Both the position numbers and the translations under genes were made by a program. 64,000 nucleotides of DNA. It comes from Saccharopolyspora rosea (lineage in GTDB: Bacteria; Actinomycetota; Actinomycetes; Mycobacteriales; Pseudonocardiaceae). Below are positions 9,482 to 19,812 of this stretch, piece by piece. Positions within the stretch are counted from its first letter, which is position 1; each line of letters starts with the position of its first letter. The notes beneath the pieces are model-generated. The model ran no database searches. It worked only from the letters and a program-made list of their open reading frames with translations, and was not told the DNA's origin. The stretch covers positions 1,922,001-1,986,000 of the forward strand of contig NZ_CP102826.1 of the NCBI RefSeq assembly GCF_025643595.1, given 5' to 3'.

Positions 9482-10413
9482 TCTCGCTGCGCTACCACAT
9501 CGTGTCGATCGCGGCGGTTTTCCTGGCGCTGGCGATGGGCGTGGTGCTCGGTTCCACCTCGCTCAGCTCGCGCCTGCTGTCCACTGTGGGCGGTCAGCGC
9601 GAGTCGCTGCAGGAGCAGGTGTCGCACCTGCAGGGGGAGCGGGCCGATCTCCGAACCCGGCTCGCCGCAGCCGACCGGTTCGGCGAAGCGGTCGGCCCCA
9701 TGGCCGTGCAAGGACGGCTCGACCAGCGGAGCGTCGTGCTGATCAGTTCGTGGGATGCCGCGCCGCAGCAGCGGGACGCGGTCAAGGAGCTGCTCCGCGC
9801 CTCGGGTGCGCAGGTGACCGGCGAGATCCGGTTGACCGAGGAGTTCGCCGATCCGGCGAATGCCGACCGTCTCCGCAACGTGGTCACCCAGCTGCTCCCG
9901 GCAGGTGTCCAGCTCCCCACCGCTGCCGACCCCGGCACGCTGGCAGGAGGTTTGGTCGGCCCGCTCGCTCTGAACCCGCAGTCCGGCCAGTCCCCGGTCT
10001 CCGACGACGCGCGTGCGGCCGCGTTCGCCGGGCTCGCCGATGGCGGATTCTTGCAGGCATCCCCGGGGGTGCGGCCCGGGCAGCTGGCAGTGGTGCTCAC
10101 CGGCGGCGCACTCTCGGGAAGGGGTGCGGGGGACAAGGCGGCCACCCTCGCGCGCTTCGCGACCCAGCTCGACCAGGCGGGCTCCGGCGCTGTGCTCGTT
10201 GGTTCCGCGGGATCTGCCGACGGGTCGGGAGCGGTCGGGGTCGCGCGCGCCGACCCGTCGATCTCCTCGGCCGTGTCGACCGTCGACGACGTGGACAGCG
10301 CGGCCGGGCGGGTGGCCGTCGTGCTCGCGTTGCGCGAGCAGCTGGACCGGCAGGCCGGTCACTACGGCGTGGCCGCCAATGCGCAGGGGCCCGTTCCGCA
10401 CACCCGTGGCTGA
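9478..10413 (+). CDS. steB: SteB / MctB-family protein (SteA partner)
   Basis: 311 residues, ATG overlapping the steA stop. The N-terminus ISLRYHIVSIAAVFLALAMG is a signal anchor, and residues about 40-65 form a predicted coiled coil (RESLQEQVSHLQGERADLRT). This family has two names for one protein: MctB/Rv1698, reported in mycobacteria as an outer-membrane copper-efflux component, and SteB, the periplasmic partner of SteA in corynebacteria. The strict pairing and coupling with steA here favours the cell-separation role. There are no cysteine or histidine clusters for copper binding. Confidence 0.88.
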   Translation: MISLRYHIVSIAAVFLALAMGVVLGSTSLSSRLLSTVGGQRESLQEQVSHLQGERADLRTRLAAADRFGEAVGPMAVQGRLDQRSVVLISSWDAAPQQRDAVKELLRASGAQVTGEIRLTEEFADPANADRLRNVVTQLLPAGVQLPTAADPGTLAGGLVGPLALNPQSGQSPVSDDARAAAFAGLADGGFLQASPGVRPGQLAVVLTGGALSGRGAGDKAATLARFATQLDQAGSGAVLVGSAGSADGSGAVGVARADPSISSAVSTVDDVDSAAGRVAVVLALREQLDRQAGHYGVAANAQGPVPHTRG

Positions 10414-10481
10414 GCTGCGGTGGTCCAGGTGGGTGGTGGCAGCGGCATGGGAGATCGGTTCCATGTCCACCATGATCGAGG

Positions 10482-10507
10482 CGAATTATTCTCAATGCCA
10501 TAATTCG
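10482..10507. promoter_or_regulatory. AT-rich inverted repeat upstream of the XRE regulator
   Basis: CGAATTAT (10482-10489) and ATAATTCG (10500-10507) are perfect 8-bp arms separated by 10 bases. It is one of the few AT-rich spots in the window and lies 50 bases before the XRE gene, so an autoregulatory operator or promoter is likely. Confidence 0.5.
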
Positions 10508-10557
10508 ATCAGGCGATATTCCTGGACTTCGACGGCGGTGCGGATCAAGCTGGCGTC

Positions 10558-11469
10558 ATGGAAACGACGAATTCGAACCACCTCGCCGCCGCGTCCGAGT
10601 CGCCCGACCCTGCGGGGTCCGTCGCCAGCCCGACCCTGCGCCGACGTGTTCTCGCCGCGGAGCTGAAGAGGCTGCGGCTCGCCGCGGGACTCACGCATGT
10701 CGACGTCGCCAGCAGGCTGGGGTGGCAGCAGGGCAAGGTCAGCAAGATCGAGACCGCCAAGCAGAGCGTCGGGATCGATGCCGTGATGGCGTTGGCCGAG
10801 GTGTGCCAGGCGAGCGCGGACCAACGCTCGCGCCTGGTGGAGTTGGCAAGGGCCGCTCGTAGCCGGGCGTGGTGGGAGCAGTACAGGGACGTCGTGTCGC
10901 GCGCCCAGCAGGTATGCGTGGGCTTGGAGGCCGAGGCCGATGTCATCCGGTCGTTCGCCGTGGAACTCGTCCCCGAGCTCGTGCGCGTTCCGGAATACGA
11001 ACGCGCGGTGTGTGCGGCCAGGCAGCGAAGACTCGACGAGGCGCCTCTGGAGCGGAGGCTGGAGTGGCTGCTGAGGCGTCAGCGGATGTTGCTGGAGGAC
11101 CACAAGGCCGAGATCGACATCGTCCTCGCTGAATCGGCGCTCCGGAGGCGGGTGGTGGAGCCTGCGGCGCACCGTGCACAGCTGCGGCACCTGCTCGACG
11201 TGATCGAGCGATCAGGTGTGACGGTGCGGGTATTGCCGTTCGAAGCCGGGGCGCTGCCGGTGGACGTCCCGTTCTCGATTCTCTCGTTCTGCGACCTCCC
11301 GCATCCGGACGTGGCGGTGGTGGCGGGGCCCGTGGGGTGCACGTACGTCGAAGTGGAAGAGGAGGTGGAAACCCTCAGGGGGCTCATGGACGACCTGGGT
11401 GCGCTTGCTCTGTCGCCCCGTGATTCGGTTGGTGTCATCGCAGCCGCGGCCGACGCGCTTGAGGAGTAG
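10558..11469 (+). CDS. XRE-family regulator with DUF5753 domain
   Basis: 303 residues, ATG start. A Cro/CI-type helix-turn-helix is at residues about 30-85 (LKRLRLAAGLTHVDVASRLG, then GKVSKIE). Residues about 110-285 match DUF5753 (ARSRAWWEQYRDVVSRAQQ; then RQRMLLEDHKAEIDIVLAES and HLLDVIERSGVTVRVLPFEA). Such regulators are highly multiplied in filamentous actinobacteria, usually beside a small DUF397 protein; none is recognisable here. The gene sits between steB and pyrG, where mycobacteria have nothing, so it looks like an insertion into the block. Targets unknown. Confidence 0.88.
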   Translation: METTNSNHLAAASESPDPAGSVASPTLRRRVLAAELKRLRLAAGLTHVDVASRLGWQQGKVSKIETAKQSVGIDAVMALAEVCQASADQRSRLVELARAARSRAWWEQYRDVVSRAQQVCVGLEAEADVIRSFAVELVPELVRVPEYERAVCAARQRRLDEAPLERRLEWLLRRQRMLLEDHKAEIDIVLAESALRRRVVEPAAHRAQLRHLLDVIERSGVTVRVLPFEAGALPVDVPFSILSFCDLPHPDVAVVAGPVGCTYVEVEEEVETLRGLMDDLGALALSPRDSVGVIAAAADALEE

Positions 11470-11472
11470 GAC

Positions 11473-11616
11473 GTGTCGATGGTCACCGAGCGGTGCACCT
11501 GGATCACCTCCGACGGGACCATGACTTGGGAACTCGTCCGGATGGCGGTTGACCAGCGGTGTCAGGGCGTGCATGGGGATGCGGGGCTGCTGCACGGCGG
11601 TGTGGTCGTGCGATAG
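11473..11616 (+). CDS. Possible 47-residue protein after the XRE gene
   Basis: GTG at 11473, three bases after the XRE stop, opens a frame ending at TAG 11614-11616. The product (MSMVTERCTWITSDGTMTW then 28 more) lacks the WRKSSYS motif of DUF397, the usual partner of DUF5753 regulators, but occupies the partner position. The stop codon lies inside a TAGGCT -10-like box for pyrG. No recognisable family; it may be non-coding. Confidence 0.35.
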   Translation: MSMVTERCTWITSDGTMTWELVRMAVDQRCQGVHGDAGLLHGGVVVR

Positions 11617-11673
11617 GCTGGAATTCCGTGGGAGCGACGGAGCCAGCCGTCCTGCCAGCGCAGAATTCCAGCC
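11616..11673. promoter_or_regulatory. Long inverted repeat in the pyrG upstream region
   Basis: ggctggaattc (11616-11626) and gaattccagcc (11663-11673) are perfect 11-bp arms. The 36 bases between contain a second stem, gacgg/ccgtc. The left arm overlaps a TAGGCT -10-like box (11614-11619), so if that promoter is used the arms act as DNA sites; if transcription comes from upstream, the whole forms a strong RNA hairpin. It could be a pyrG operator, an attenuator or a terminator of the XRE unit; no U-tract follows. Confidence 0.45.
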
Positions 11674-11687
11674 CGGCGACGGCTTGA

Positions 11688-13412
<1,725 letters not shown>

Positions 13413-13501
13413 CCGGCATAGACGGCGGCGGATCGCGGGTGGTGCGGTCGGCGGGTGACGTTCGGTCGCTCGTCGATCGCATCTCGGTGTGGGGCACGTC
13501 C

Positions 13502-13507
13502 TAGGGT
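13502..13507 (+). promoter_or_regulatory. -10 box of the NUDIX gene, probably leaderless
   Basis: TAGGGT followed after 7 bases by the GTG at 13515, the same sequence and spacing as before recN. A leaderless transcript is the simplest reading. Confidence 0.55.
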
Positions 13508-13514
13508 GGGGGAC

Positions 13515-14186
13515 GTGGACACGAGTGAGAACCCGGACGGCGCCGGACGCGGCGTCGCGCGCACCAATGGCGAGCACGAGTTCGAAACGCTGGACAGCAC
13601 GGATGTCTACGTCGGCAACATCCTCGCGCTGCGAGCCGACGAGGTGGCGATGCCAGGCGGTGCGCGGGCTCGTCGGGAGGTCGTGGAACACCTCGGTGCG
13701 GTAGCGGTCGTCGCGCTGGACGAGGACGACCAGGTCGTGCTCATCCACCAGTACCGATACCCGCTCGGACGCCGGTTGTGGGAGCTGCCGGCCGGGCTGC
13801 TCGACGTGGCCGGTGAAGAACCGGTCCGCACCGCGCAGCGGGAGCTCGTCGAGGAGGCGGGGCTCGCTGCCACGAACTGGTCGGTGCTGGTCGACATCGC
13901 GACGTCGCCGGGATTCACCGACGAGAGCGTGCGAGTCTTCCTCGCGACCGGTCTGTCCGATGTGGAACGACCGGCGGCAGTGGGAGACGAGGAGGCGGAC
14001 CTCGTGATCCACCGCGTTCCGCTCGCCGAGGCCGTGGGCATGGTGTTGTCCGGGGAGATCGTCAACTCCCCGGCGGTGTCCGGATTGCTGGCCGCGCAGG
14101 AGGTGCACGCGGGGCGGGCGAAGCCTCGGCCCGTCGACGCGGCGTGGCGTGATCGGCCGAGCAGCTTCGGTTCTCGCGCGAGGTGA
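13515..14186 (+). CDS. NUDIX hydrolase (ADP-ribose pyrophosphatase type)
   Basis: 223 residues from the GTG at 13515. The NUDIX box G-x5-E-x7-REUxEExGU is intact in [20 protein letters not shown], about residues 95-117, and [17 protein letters not shown] before it is typical of the ADP-ribose pyrophosphatase subgroup, which splits ADP-ribose into AMP and ribose-5-phosphate. A NUDIX gene between pyrG and xerD is the usual actinobacterial order. Its stop overlaps the xerD start. Exact substrate not certain. Confidence 0.9.
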   Translation: MDTSENPDGAGRGVARTNGEHEFETLDSTDVYVGNILALRADEVAMPGGARARREVVEHLGAVAVVALDEDDQVVLIHQYRYPLGRRLWELPAGLLDVAGEEPVRTAQRELVEEAGLAATNWSVLVDIATSPGFTDESVRVFLATGLSDVERPAAVGDEEADLVIHRVPLAEAVGMVLSGEIVNSPAVSGLLAAQEVHAGRAKPRPVDAAWRDRPSSFGSRAR

Positions 14187-15130
14187 AGCGCTTCGAAGAC
14201 CTGCCCGTGCGGCTGGGCGAGGTGATCGGTGGTTACCTCGATCACCTCGCCGTCGAACGCGGTACGGCTCGCAGCACCGTCGACTCCTACGCGCGGGATC
14301 TGCATCGGTACGGCCAGTTCCTCGCCGACGTCGGTGTGGCGGATCTCGTGGACGTGCGTGCTGAGCACCTGTCCTCGTTCCTGGGTGAACTGCGGGAGGG
14401 AACCGCGGAGCGGACGCCGTTGGCGGCCTCGTCGGCGGCGCGTGCGCTGGTCGCGGTGCGGGGGCTGCACCGGTTCGCGCATGCCGAAGGGCTGTTGCAG
14501 GTGGACGTGGCGCGGGAGGTTTCACCGCCCAGTCTTCCGAAACGGCTGCCGAAGGCGTTGTCGATTCACGACGTCGACCGCTTGCTGACGCACGCCGGGG
14601 GCGATGATGTGCGCGGACTGAGGGATCGTGCGCTGCTGGAACTGCTCTACTCCACCGGAGCCCGGATTTCCGAGGCGGTCGGATTGGACGTCGACGACGT
14701 CGACGACACCGAACGCACGGTGTTGCTCGACGGGAAGGGCGGCCGGCAGCGACTCGTGCCGATCGGGCGTCCGGCGTTGGCGGCGCTGGACGCCTACCTG
14801 GTGCGGGCCAGGCCGGTGCTCGCGACACGCGGACGCGGTAGCGCGGCGATCTTCCTGAACTCGCGTGGCACCAGGCTGTCCCGGCAGAGCGCCTGGAACG
14901 CGCTCAAGGCCGCCGCCGACCGGGCCGGGATCGCCGCCGTCGTGTCACCGCACGTGTTGCGCCACTCGTTCGCCACCCACCTGCTGGAGGGCGGTGCGGA
15001 CGTTCGCGTCGTGCAGGAACTCCTGGGACACGCGTCGGTCACCACGACGCAGGTCTACACGCTCGTCACGGTCAACACGCTGCGGGAGGTGTATGCCACG
15101 GCACATCCACGTGCCCACGCTCCGGAGTGA
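14183..15130 (+). CDS. xerD: Tyrosine recombinase XerD
   Basis: 315 residues, GTG overlapping the previous stop. XerC/XerD resolve chromosome dimers at dif during segregation. The N-terminal SAM-like core-binding domain spans residues about 8-100. The catalytic domain has R in [14 protein letters not shown] in [13 protein letters not shown]-x-x-R in [17 protein letters not shown], the second H in [10 protein letters not shown] and the nucleophilic Y in QVYTLVT. All are intact. Position beside parA-scpAB links it to chromosome segregation. No dif site was identified in the window. Confidence 0.93.
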   Translation: MKRFEDLPVRLGEVIGGYLDHLAVERGTARSTVDSYARDLHRYGQFLADVGVADLVDVRAEHLSSFLGELREGTAERTPLAASSAARALVAVRGLHRFAHAEGLLQVDVAREVSPPSLPKRLPKALSIHDVDRLLTHAGGDDVRGLRDRALLELLYSTGARISEAVGLDVDDVDDTERTVLLDGKGGRQRLVPIGRPALAALDAYLVRARPVLATRGRGSAAIFLNSRGTRLSRQSAWNALKAAADRAGIAAVVSPHVLRHSFATHLLEGGADVRVVQELLGHASVTTTQVYTLVTVNTLREVYATAHPRAHAPE

Positions 15131-15294
15131 TGCGGCGACGCTGCGAATGCGATCCCTCCGTCGGGCCGGTACGGACGGGCCGCAGTGCTCTGGAACGCAT
15201 TTCCGACACCCCGGCGAGGCGCGTTGCCGCTGGTAGTGAATGCCACTTAGGCTGCGTTTCGATCGCCACCGGCTTGAGAAGGAGTCAGATCGCC

Positions 15295-16242
15295 ATGTCG
15301 CAACCGCAGCCCTCCGCCGAGGGGCGGGCCCGGGGCGCGGTCGACCTGAGCATCGCCCCGGAAACGACCGGCAGCTCGGAGGACGAGGTCGACCTGTCGC
15401 CGGGCTCCTCCCGCGGCCTCGGGCCCACCGGCAGGCCACGTCGACGCATCCCCGAACCGCCGCTGCTGGACAAGCACGGCCCGGCGTCGGTGCTCGCGAT
15501 GTGCAATCAGAAGGGCGGCGTCGGGAAGACCACGTCGACGATCAATCTCGGGGCCGCGCTCGCCGAGTACGGGCGCAAGGTGCTGCTGGTGGACTTCGAT
15601 CCGCAGGGGGCGCTCTCGGTCGGTCTGGGCGTCCAGCCGCACCAGCTGGAGCAGACCATCTACAACGTGATCATGGAGCGCGCGGTCGGCGTCGAGGACG
15701 TCGTGATGCGCACCAGCGTCGACGGCATGGACCTGTTGCCGAGCAACATCGACCTGTCCGCAGCCGAGGTGCAGCTGGTCGCCGAGGTCGGTCGGGAGCA
15801 GACGTTGCAGCGGGTGCTGCGGCCCGCGCTCCCGGAGTACGACTACGTGCTGGTGGACTGCCAGCCTTCGCTGGGCCTGCTGACGGTCAACGCGCTGGCC
15901 GCGGCCGACGGGGTGATCATCCCGCTGGAGTGCGAGTTCTTCAGCCTGCGGGGCGTGGCGCTGCTCATCGACACCATCGAGAAGGTGCGGGAGCGGTTGA
16001 ATCCCGACCTGGAGATCAGTGGCATCCTGGCGACCATGTTCGATCCGCGCACGCTGCACTCCCGCGAAGTGATGGCCAGGGTGGTGGAGGCGTTCGGGGA
16101 CATCGTCTACGACAGCGTCATCAACCGGACGGTGCGGTTCCCCGAGACGACCGTGGCCGGGGAGCCGATCACGCGCTGGGCCCCGCAGTCGTCGGGGGCG
16201 CAGGCGTACCGGGCCCTGGCGCGCGAGGTGATCGCGCGGTGA
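15295..16242 (+). CDS. ParA/Soj-family ATPase
   Basis: 315 residues from ATG 15295, which has AAGGAG at 15279-15284; an in-frame start at 15127 would overlap xerD. The first ~65 residues are polar and disordered. The deviant Walker A is CNQKGGVGKTTSTINL (about 68-83), then VDFDPQGALSVGLG and YDYVLVDCQPSLGLLTVNAL. There is no parB next to it, so this is an orphan ParA linked to scpAB and xerD, as in mycobacteria, rather than the origin-proximal ParA. A TAGGCT -10-like box lies at 15248-15253. Confidence 0.9.
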   Translation: MSQPQPSAEGRARGAVDLSIAPETTGSSEDEVDLSPGSSRGLGPTGRPRRRIPEPPLLDKHGPASVLAMCNQKGGVGKTTSTINLGAALAEYGRKVLLVDFDPQGALSVGLGVQPHQLEQTIYNVIMERAVGVEDVVMRTSVDGMDLLPSNIDLSAAEVQLVAEVGREQTLQRVLRPALPEYDYVLVDCQPSLGLLTVNALAAADGVIIPLECEFFSLRGVALLIDTIEKVRERLNPDLEISGILATMFDPRTLHSREVMARVVEAFGDIVYDSVINRTVRFPETTVAGEPITRWAPQSSGAQAYRALAREVIAR

Positions 16243-16285
16243 ACGGCATGCGTTGTGGCGGGCCGAGGGGGCGGGGGCCCGGCGA

Positions 16286-17137
16286 GTGACCGATCCCGCT
16301 GTCCCGGACGAGGTGACCGAGTCGGCTCCGCGGGACTCCAACCGGTTCACCGTGCGGCTGGACAACTTCGAGGGTCCGTTCGACCTGCTGTTGCAGCTGA
16401 TCTCGCAGCACCAGATGGACGTCACCGAAGTGGCGCTGCACCGGGTCACCGACGAGTTCATCGCCTACACCAAGGCTCTCGGCGAGCAGTGGGACCTCGA
16501 CGAGACCACCGAGTTCCTGGTGGTCGCGGCCACGCTGCTCGATCTCAAGGCGGCGCGGCTGCTGCCCGCCGCCGAGGTGGAGGACGAGGACGACCTGGCA
16601 CTGCTGGAAGCCCGCGACCTGTTGTTCGCCCGGCTGCTGCAGTACCGGGCGTACAAGCAGGTGGCCGCGTTGTTCGCCGAGCTGGAAGCCGGTGCGCTCC
16701 GCCGGTACCCGCGGGCGGTTTCGCTGGAGAAGCGGTTCGAGGGGCTGCTGCCGGAAGTGGTGATCGGGGTGGACCCGAACCGGTTCGCCGAGATCGCCGC
16801 CGCGGTGTTCCGCCCGAAGCCGCCTCCGACCGTGTCGCTGGACCACATCCACCAGCACCAGGTGTCGGTGCGGGAGCACGCCGCGCTGCTGCGGGTCCGG
16901 TTGGCGGAGCAGGGCAGCGCCGCGTTCGGCGAGTTGGTGTCCGACTGCGGGCACACCGTCGAGATCGTCGCGCGGTTCCTGGCCCTGCTGGAGCTGTACC
17001 GGGAGAAGGTGCTGCAGTTCGAGCAGGAGAGCCCGCTCGGCGAGCTGATCGTGCGCTGGGTCGGCGGGAGCGTCGAGCAGGCGCAGGCCGACGCCGAGGC
17101 GCAGCGGGCCAGGCAGGACGAAGAGGAGTACGGGTGA
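16286..17137 (+). CDS. scpA: Segregation and condensation protein A
   Basis: 283 residues. ScpA is the kleisin that bridges the SMC heads of the bacterial condensin. The conserved N-terminus VRLDNFEGPFDLLLQLISQH is followed by MDVTEVALHRVTDEF and FLVVAATLLDLKAARLLP, and the C-terminal winged helix by FLALLELYREKVLQFEQE. GTG at 16286 is preferred; TTG 16253 would add 11 residues. It overlaps scpB by one codon. Confidence 0.95.
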   Translation: MTDPAVPDEVTESAPRDSNRFTVRLDNFEGPFDLLLQLISQHQMDVTEVALHRVTDEFIAYTKALGEQWDLDETTEFLVVAATLLDLKAARLLPAAEVEDEDDLALLEARDLLFARLLQYRAYKQVAALFAELEAGALRRYPRAVSLEKRFEGLLPEVVIGVDPNRFAEIAAAVFRPKPPPTVSLDHIHQHQVSVREHAALLRVRLAEQGSAAFGELVSDCGHTVEIVARFLALLELYREKVLQFEQESPLGELIVRWVGGSVEQAQADAEAQRARQDEEEYG

Positions 17138-17763
17138 GCGAGCAGGACGCGGAGGCCGACGCCCCTGCGGCGACATCGGACAACGGGTCGGAGGCCGTGG
17201 TCGCGCAGTCGGCCCCGGACCTCGACTCCGATGCCGCCCTCGACGCCGCTCTGGAGGCGTTGCTGCTGGTCGTGGACATTCCCGCGGGGGAGGAGCTGCT
17301 GGCGGACACGCTGGAGCAGCCGGTCGCCCGGGTGCGCGAGGCGCTGCACCGGCTCTCCGACGGCTACGCGGCGGCCGAGCGCGGGCTGGACCTGCGGCGG
17401 GTCGGTGACGGCTGGCGGTTCTACACGCGGGAGAAGTACGCGCCTTACGTGGAGCGGTACCTGCTGGACGGGCAGCGGACGAAGTTGACGCGCGCGGCGC
17501 TGGAGACACTGGCGGTGATCGCCTACCGGCAGCCGGTGACGCGTGCGCGGGTGGCAGCGGTACGCGGTGTGAACGTCGATGGCGTCATCCGTACCCTGGT
17601 GGGGCGCGGCCTGATCGAGGAGGCCGGAACCGATCCTGAGACAGGTGGCATCCTGTACTGCACGACCGAGCTGTTCCTGGAGCGGCTGGGGCTGTCGTCG
17701 CTGAAGGACCTGCCACCACTCGCCCCGTTGCTGCCCGAAGTGGATTCGATTGATGACGTCTGA
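17134..17763 (+). CDS. scpB: Segregation and condensation protein B
   Basis: 209 residues, GTG overlapping the scpA stop. ScpB dimers bind ScpA in the SMC complex. Two winged-helix domains are visible: residues about 38-115 (ALEALLLVVDIPAGEELLAD) and 115-190 (TRAALETLAVIAYRQPVTRA, RGVNVDGVIRTLVGRGLIEE), the latter the family hallmark. The first 35 residues are acidic and disordered. The end overlaps the next gene by 11 bases. Confidence 0.95.
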   Translation: MSEQDAEADAPAATSDNGSEAVVAQSAPDLDSDAALDAALEALLLVVDIPAGEELLADTLEQPVARVREALHRLSDGYAAAERGLDLRRVGDGWRFYTREKYAPYVERYLLDGQRTKLTRAALETLAVIAYRQPVTRARVAAVRGVNVDGVIRTLVGRGLIEEAGTDPETGGILYCTTELFLERLGLSSLKDLPPLAPLLPEVDSIDDV

Positions 17764-18514
17764 GCACCGTTCCCCGACCAACGCCGCCGCTGAAGGAGTG
17801 CGGCTGCAGAAAGTGCTGTCCCAGGCAGGAGTGGCCTCCCGGCGCGCCGCCGAGGAGATGATCCTGGAAGGGCGCATCGAGGTCGACGGAGAGGTCGTCA
17901 CCGAGCTGGGGCGCCGGGTGGACCCGGCGGTCGCGGTGATCCACGTCGACGGCAACCGCGTGGTGGTCAACGACGAGACGGTGCACCTGCTGCTGAACAA
18001 GCCGCGGGGGATCCTGTGCACGATGTCCGACGACCAGGGGCGGCCCTGCATCGGCGACTACCTGCGGGAGCGCGAGGGCAAGCTGTTCCACGTGGGGCGT
18101 CTCGACCAGGACACCGAGGGGCTGCTGCTGATCACCAACGACGGTGAGTTGGCGCACCGGTTGATGCACCCGTCGTACCGGGTGACGAAGACCTACCTGG
18201 CCGAGGTGCTGGGGCCGATCCCGAAGGACCTCGGTCGGCGGCTGCGCGCGGGCATCGAACTCGACGACGGCGTGGCCAAGGTCGATCGGTTCAAGCTGGT
18301 CGACGTCAACCAGGGCCGGGCGCTCGTCGAGGTCGTGCTGCACGAGGGCCGCAAGCGCATCGTGCGCCGACTGCTCAAGGCCGCCGGGCATCCGGTGCAG
18401 CGGCTCGTGCGCACCGCGATCGGCGAGGTTCAGCTGGGCAACGAGCGGCCAGGCGCGATCCGGCGGCTCAACCGGCAGGAGGTCGGTTCGCTGTACGGCC
18501 TCGTCGGGATGTGA
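17753..18514 (+). CDS. rluB: 23S rRNA pseudouridine synthase, RluB/RsuA type
   Basis: 253 residues from ATG 17753 (a TTG one codon earlier is possible). An S4 domain at residues about 17-65 (VRLQKVLSQAGVASRRAAEE) precedes the RsuA/RluB/E/F catalytic domain with the aspartate in HVGRLDQDTEGLLLITNDGE. It isomerises one or a few uridines of rRNA; in this gene neighbourhood it is normally named rluB. It ends 7 bases from the convergent khtU stop. Confidence 0.92.
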   Translation: MTSEHRSPTNAAAEGVRLQKVLSQAGVASRRAAEEMILEGRIEVDGEVVTELGRRVDPAVAVIHVDGNRVVVNDETVHLLLNKPRGILCTMSDDQGRPCIGDYLREREGKLFHVGRLDQDTEGLLLITNDGELAHRLMHPSYRVTKTYLAEVLGPIPKDLGRRLRAGIELDDGVAKVDRFKLVDVNQGRALVEVVLHEGRKRIVRRLLKAAGHPVQRLVRTAIGEVQLGNERPGAIRRLNRQEVGSLYGLVGM

Positions 18515-18521
18515 CCCGACC

Positions 18522-19697
18522 TCAGGACCTGGCGGGGCGCAGCCGCAGCACGCGGCGTGCGACAGGTTCGACGACCCGGGCCGCCACGGGTCCCAGGATC
18601 GCCATCAGGAGCACGTAGGCGGTGGCGAGCGCGGCGAGTTCACCGGTGACCGAACCGGAGGCGACGGCCAGTCCGGCGATGACGATGGAGAACTCGCCGC
18701 GTGCCACCAGTGCGGCACCGGCGCGCACCCGGCCCATCCGGCCGACGCCCTGCATCCGCGAGGCCAGCCAGCCGGTCGCGATCTTGGTGGCGCTGGTGGC
18801 GAGCGCGAGCAGCAGCGCCACCGGTAACACCGGCGGGATCTCGGCCGGATTGGTGTTCAGGCCGAAGACGACGAAGAACACCGCGGCGAACAGGTCTCGC
18901 AGCGGTTCGAGCATCCGGGAGGCGTTCACCGCGGTCGACCCGGAGATCGCGATGCCCAGCAGGAACGAGCCGACGGCGGCCGAGACCTGCAACTCCGAGG
19001 CGATGCCGGCGACCAGCAGGGCCGCGCCCAGCAGCCGCAGCAGGAACACCTCCGGGTCCGGGCTGTCGACCAGCGCCGAGACGTACCGGCCGAACTTCAG
19101 CGCGATCACCAGCACCAGGGTGATGACGACCAGGGACACACCCACCGCGGTGAGGCCGCCCAGGAAGCTCACCCCGGCCAGCACGGCGGTCAGGATCGGC
19201 AGGTAGACGGCCATCGCCAGGTCCTCGAAGACCAGGATCGACAGGATCACCGGGGTTTCCCGGTTGCCCAGCCTGCCGAGGTCGCCGAGCACCTTCGCGA
19301 CGATGCCGGACGACGAGATGTAGGTGACCCCGGCCATGCTCAGCGCTCCGATCGGACCCCACCCCAGCAGCAGCGCGACCAGCGCACCGGGGACCGCGTT
19401 GAGCACGATGTCGATCAGGCCGGCGAGCCAGGAGCGCCGCAGTCCCGTGACGAGTTCGCCGGCCGAGTACTCCAGGCCGAGCAGCAGCAACAGCAGCACC
19501 ACGCCGATCTCGGAGGCGAGGTGGGTGAACGGCACGATGCCGTGCAGCGGTATCAGGCCACCGGTGCCGAAGGCGAGCCCTCCGAGCAGGTACAGCGGGA
19601 TCGGTGATACGCCGATCTTCCAGGCGAGTCTTCCGAGGATGCCGAGACCGAAGAACACCGCTCCCAGCTCGATGAGGGAGATCGCCGTGTCGTGCAC
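18522..19697 (-). CDS. khtU: K+(Na+)/H+ antiporter membrane subunit, KhtU type
   Basis: 391 residues, GTG start with gagagga upstream. A CPA2-family exchanger of 11-13 membrane segments; GLEYSAGELVTGLRR, SIVVFED-like ILVFEDLAMAVYLPIL and FSIVIAGLAVASGS are family landmarks, and it lacks the fused TrkA domains of KefB/KefC. It follows the TrkA-C gene khtT, the arrangement of Bacillus KhtTU, where the pair exports K+ (and NH4+) in exchange for protons under alkaline stress. Ion specificity here is inferred from the pairing. Confidence 0.88.
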   Translation of the reverse strand: MHDTAISLIELGAVFFGLGILGRLAWKIGVSPIPLYLLGGLAFGTGGLIPLHGIVPFTHLASEIGVVLLLLLLGLEYSAGELVTGLRRSWLAGLIDIVLNAVPGALVALLLGWGPIGALSMAGVTYISSSGIVAKVLGDLGRLGNRETPVILSILVFEDLAMAVYLPILTAVLAGVSFLGGLTAVGVSLVVITLVLVIALKFGRYVSALVDSPDPEVFLLRLLGAALLVAGIASELQVSAAVGSFLLGIAISGSTAVNASRMLEPLRDLFAAVFFVVFGLNTNPAEIPPVLPVALLLALATSATKIATGWLASRMQGVGRMGRVRAGAALVARGEFSIVIAGLAVASGSVTGELAALATAYVLLMAILGPVAARVVEPVARRVLRLRPARS

Positions 19698-19741
19698 CGT
19701 GTTTCCTCTCGCCTGTTGCCGTACCTATGCAGTTGTGGGCG

Positions 19742-19767
19742 CGCGTCACCCGCTCGGGGGTGACGCG
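19742..19767 (-). other. Hairpin between khtT and khtU
   Basis: cgcgtcaccc (19742-19751) pairs perfectly with gggtgacgcg (19758-19767) around a 6-base loop. It lies in the 115-base spacer inside the khtT-khtU unit, so it may attenuate or protect the message and set the ratio of the two subunits. No U-tract follows on the minus strand. Confidence 0.45.
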
Positions 19768-19812
19768 TGATCCCGGCCGGTGCCGGGCGTCAGCGTGGTG
19801 TTGTGGGTGTGA

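Noticed and set aside
15131-15294. parS or dif site near xerD/parA
   Set aside because: No TGTTTCACGTGAAACA-like or clear dif-like 28-mer found; parB also absent.
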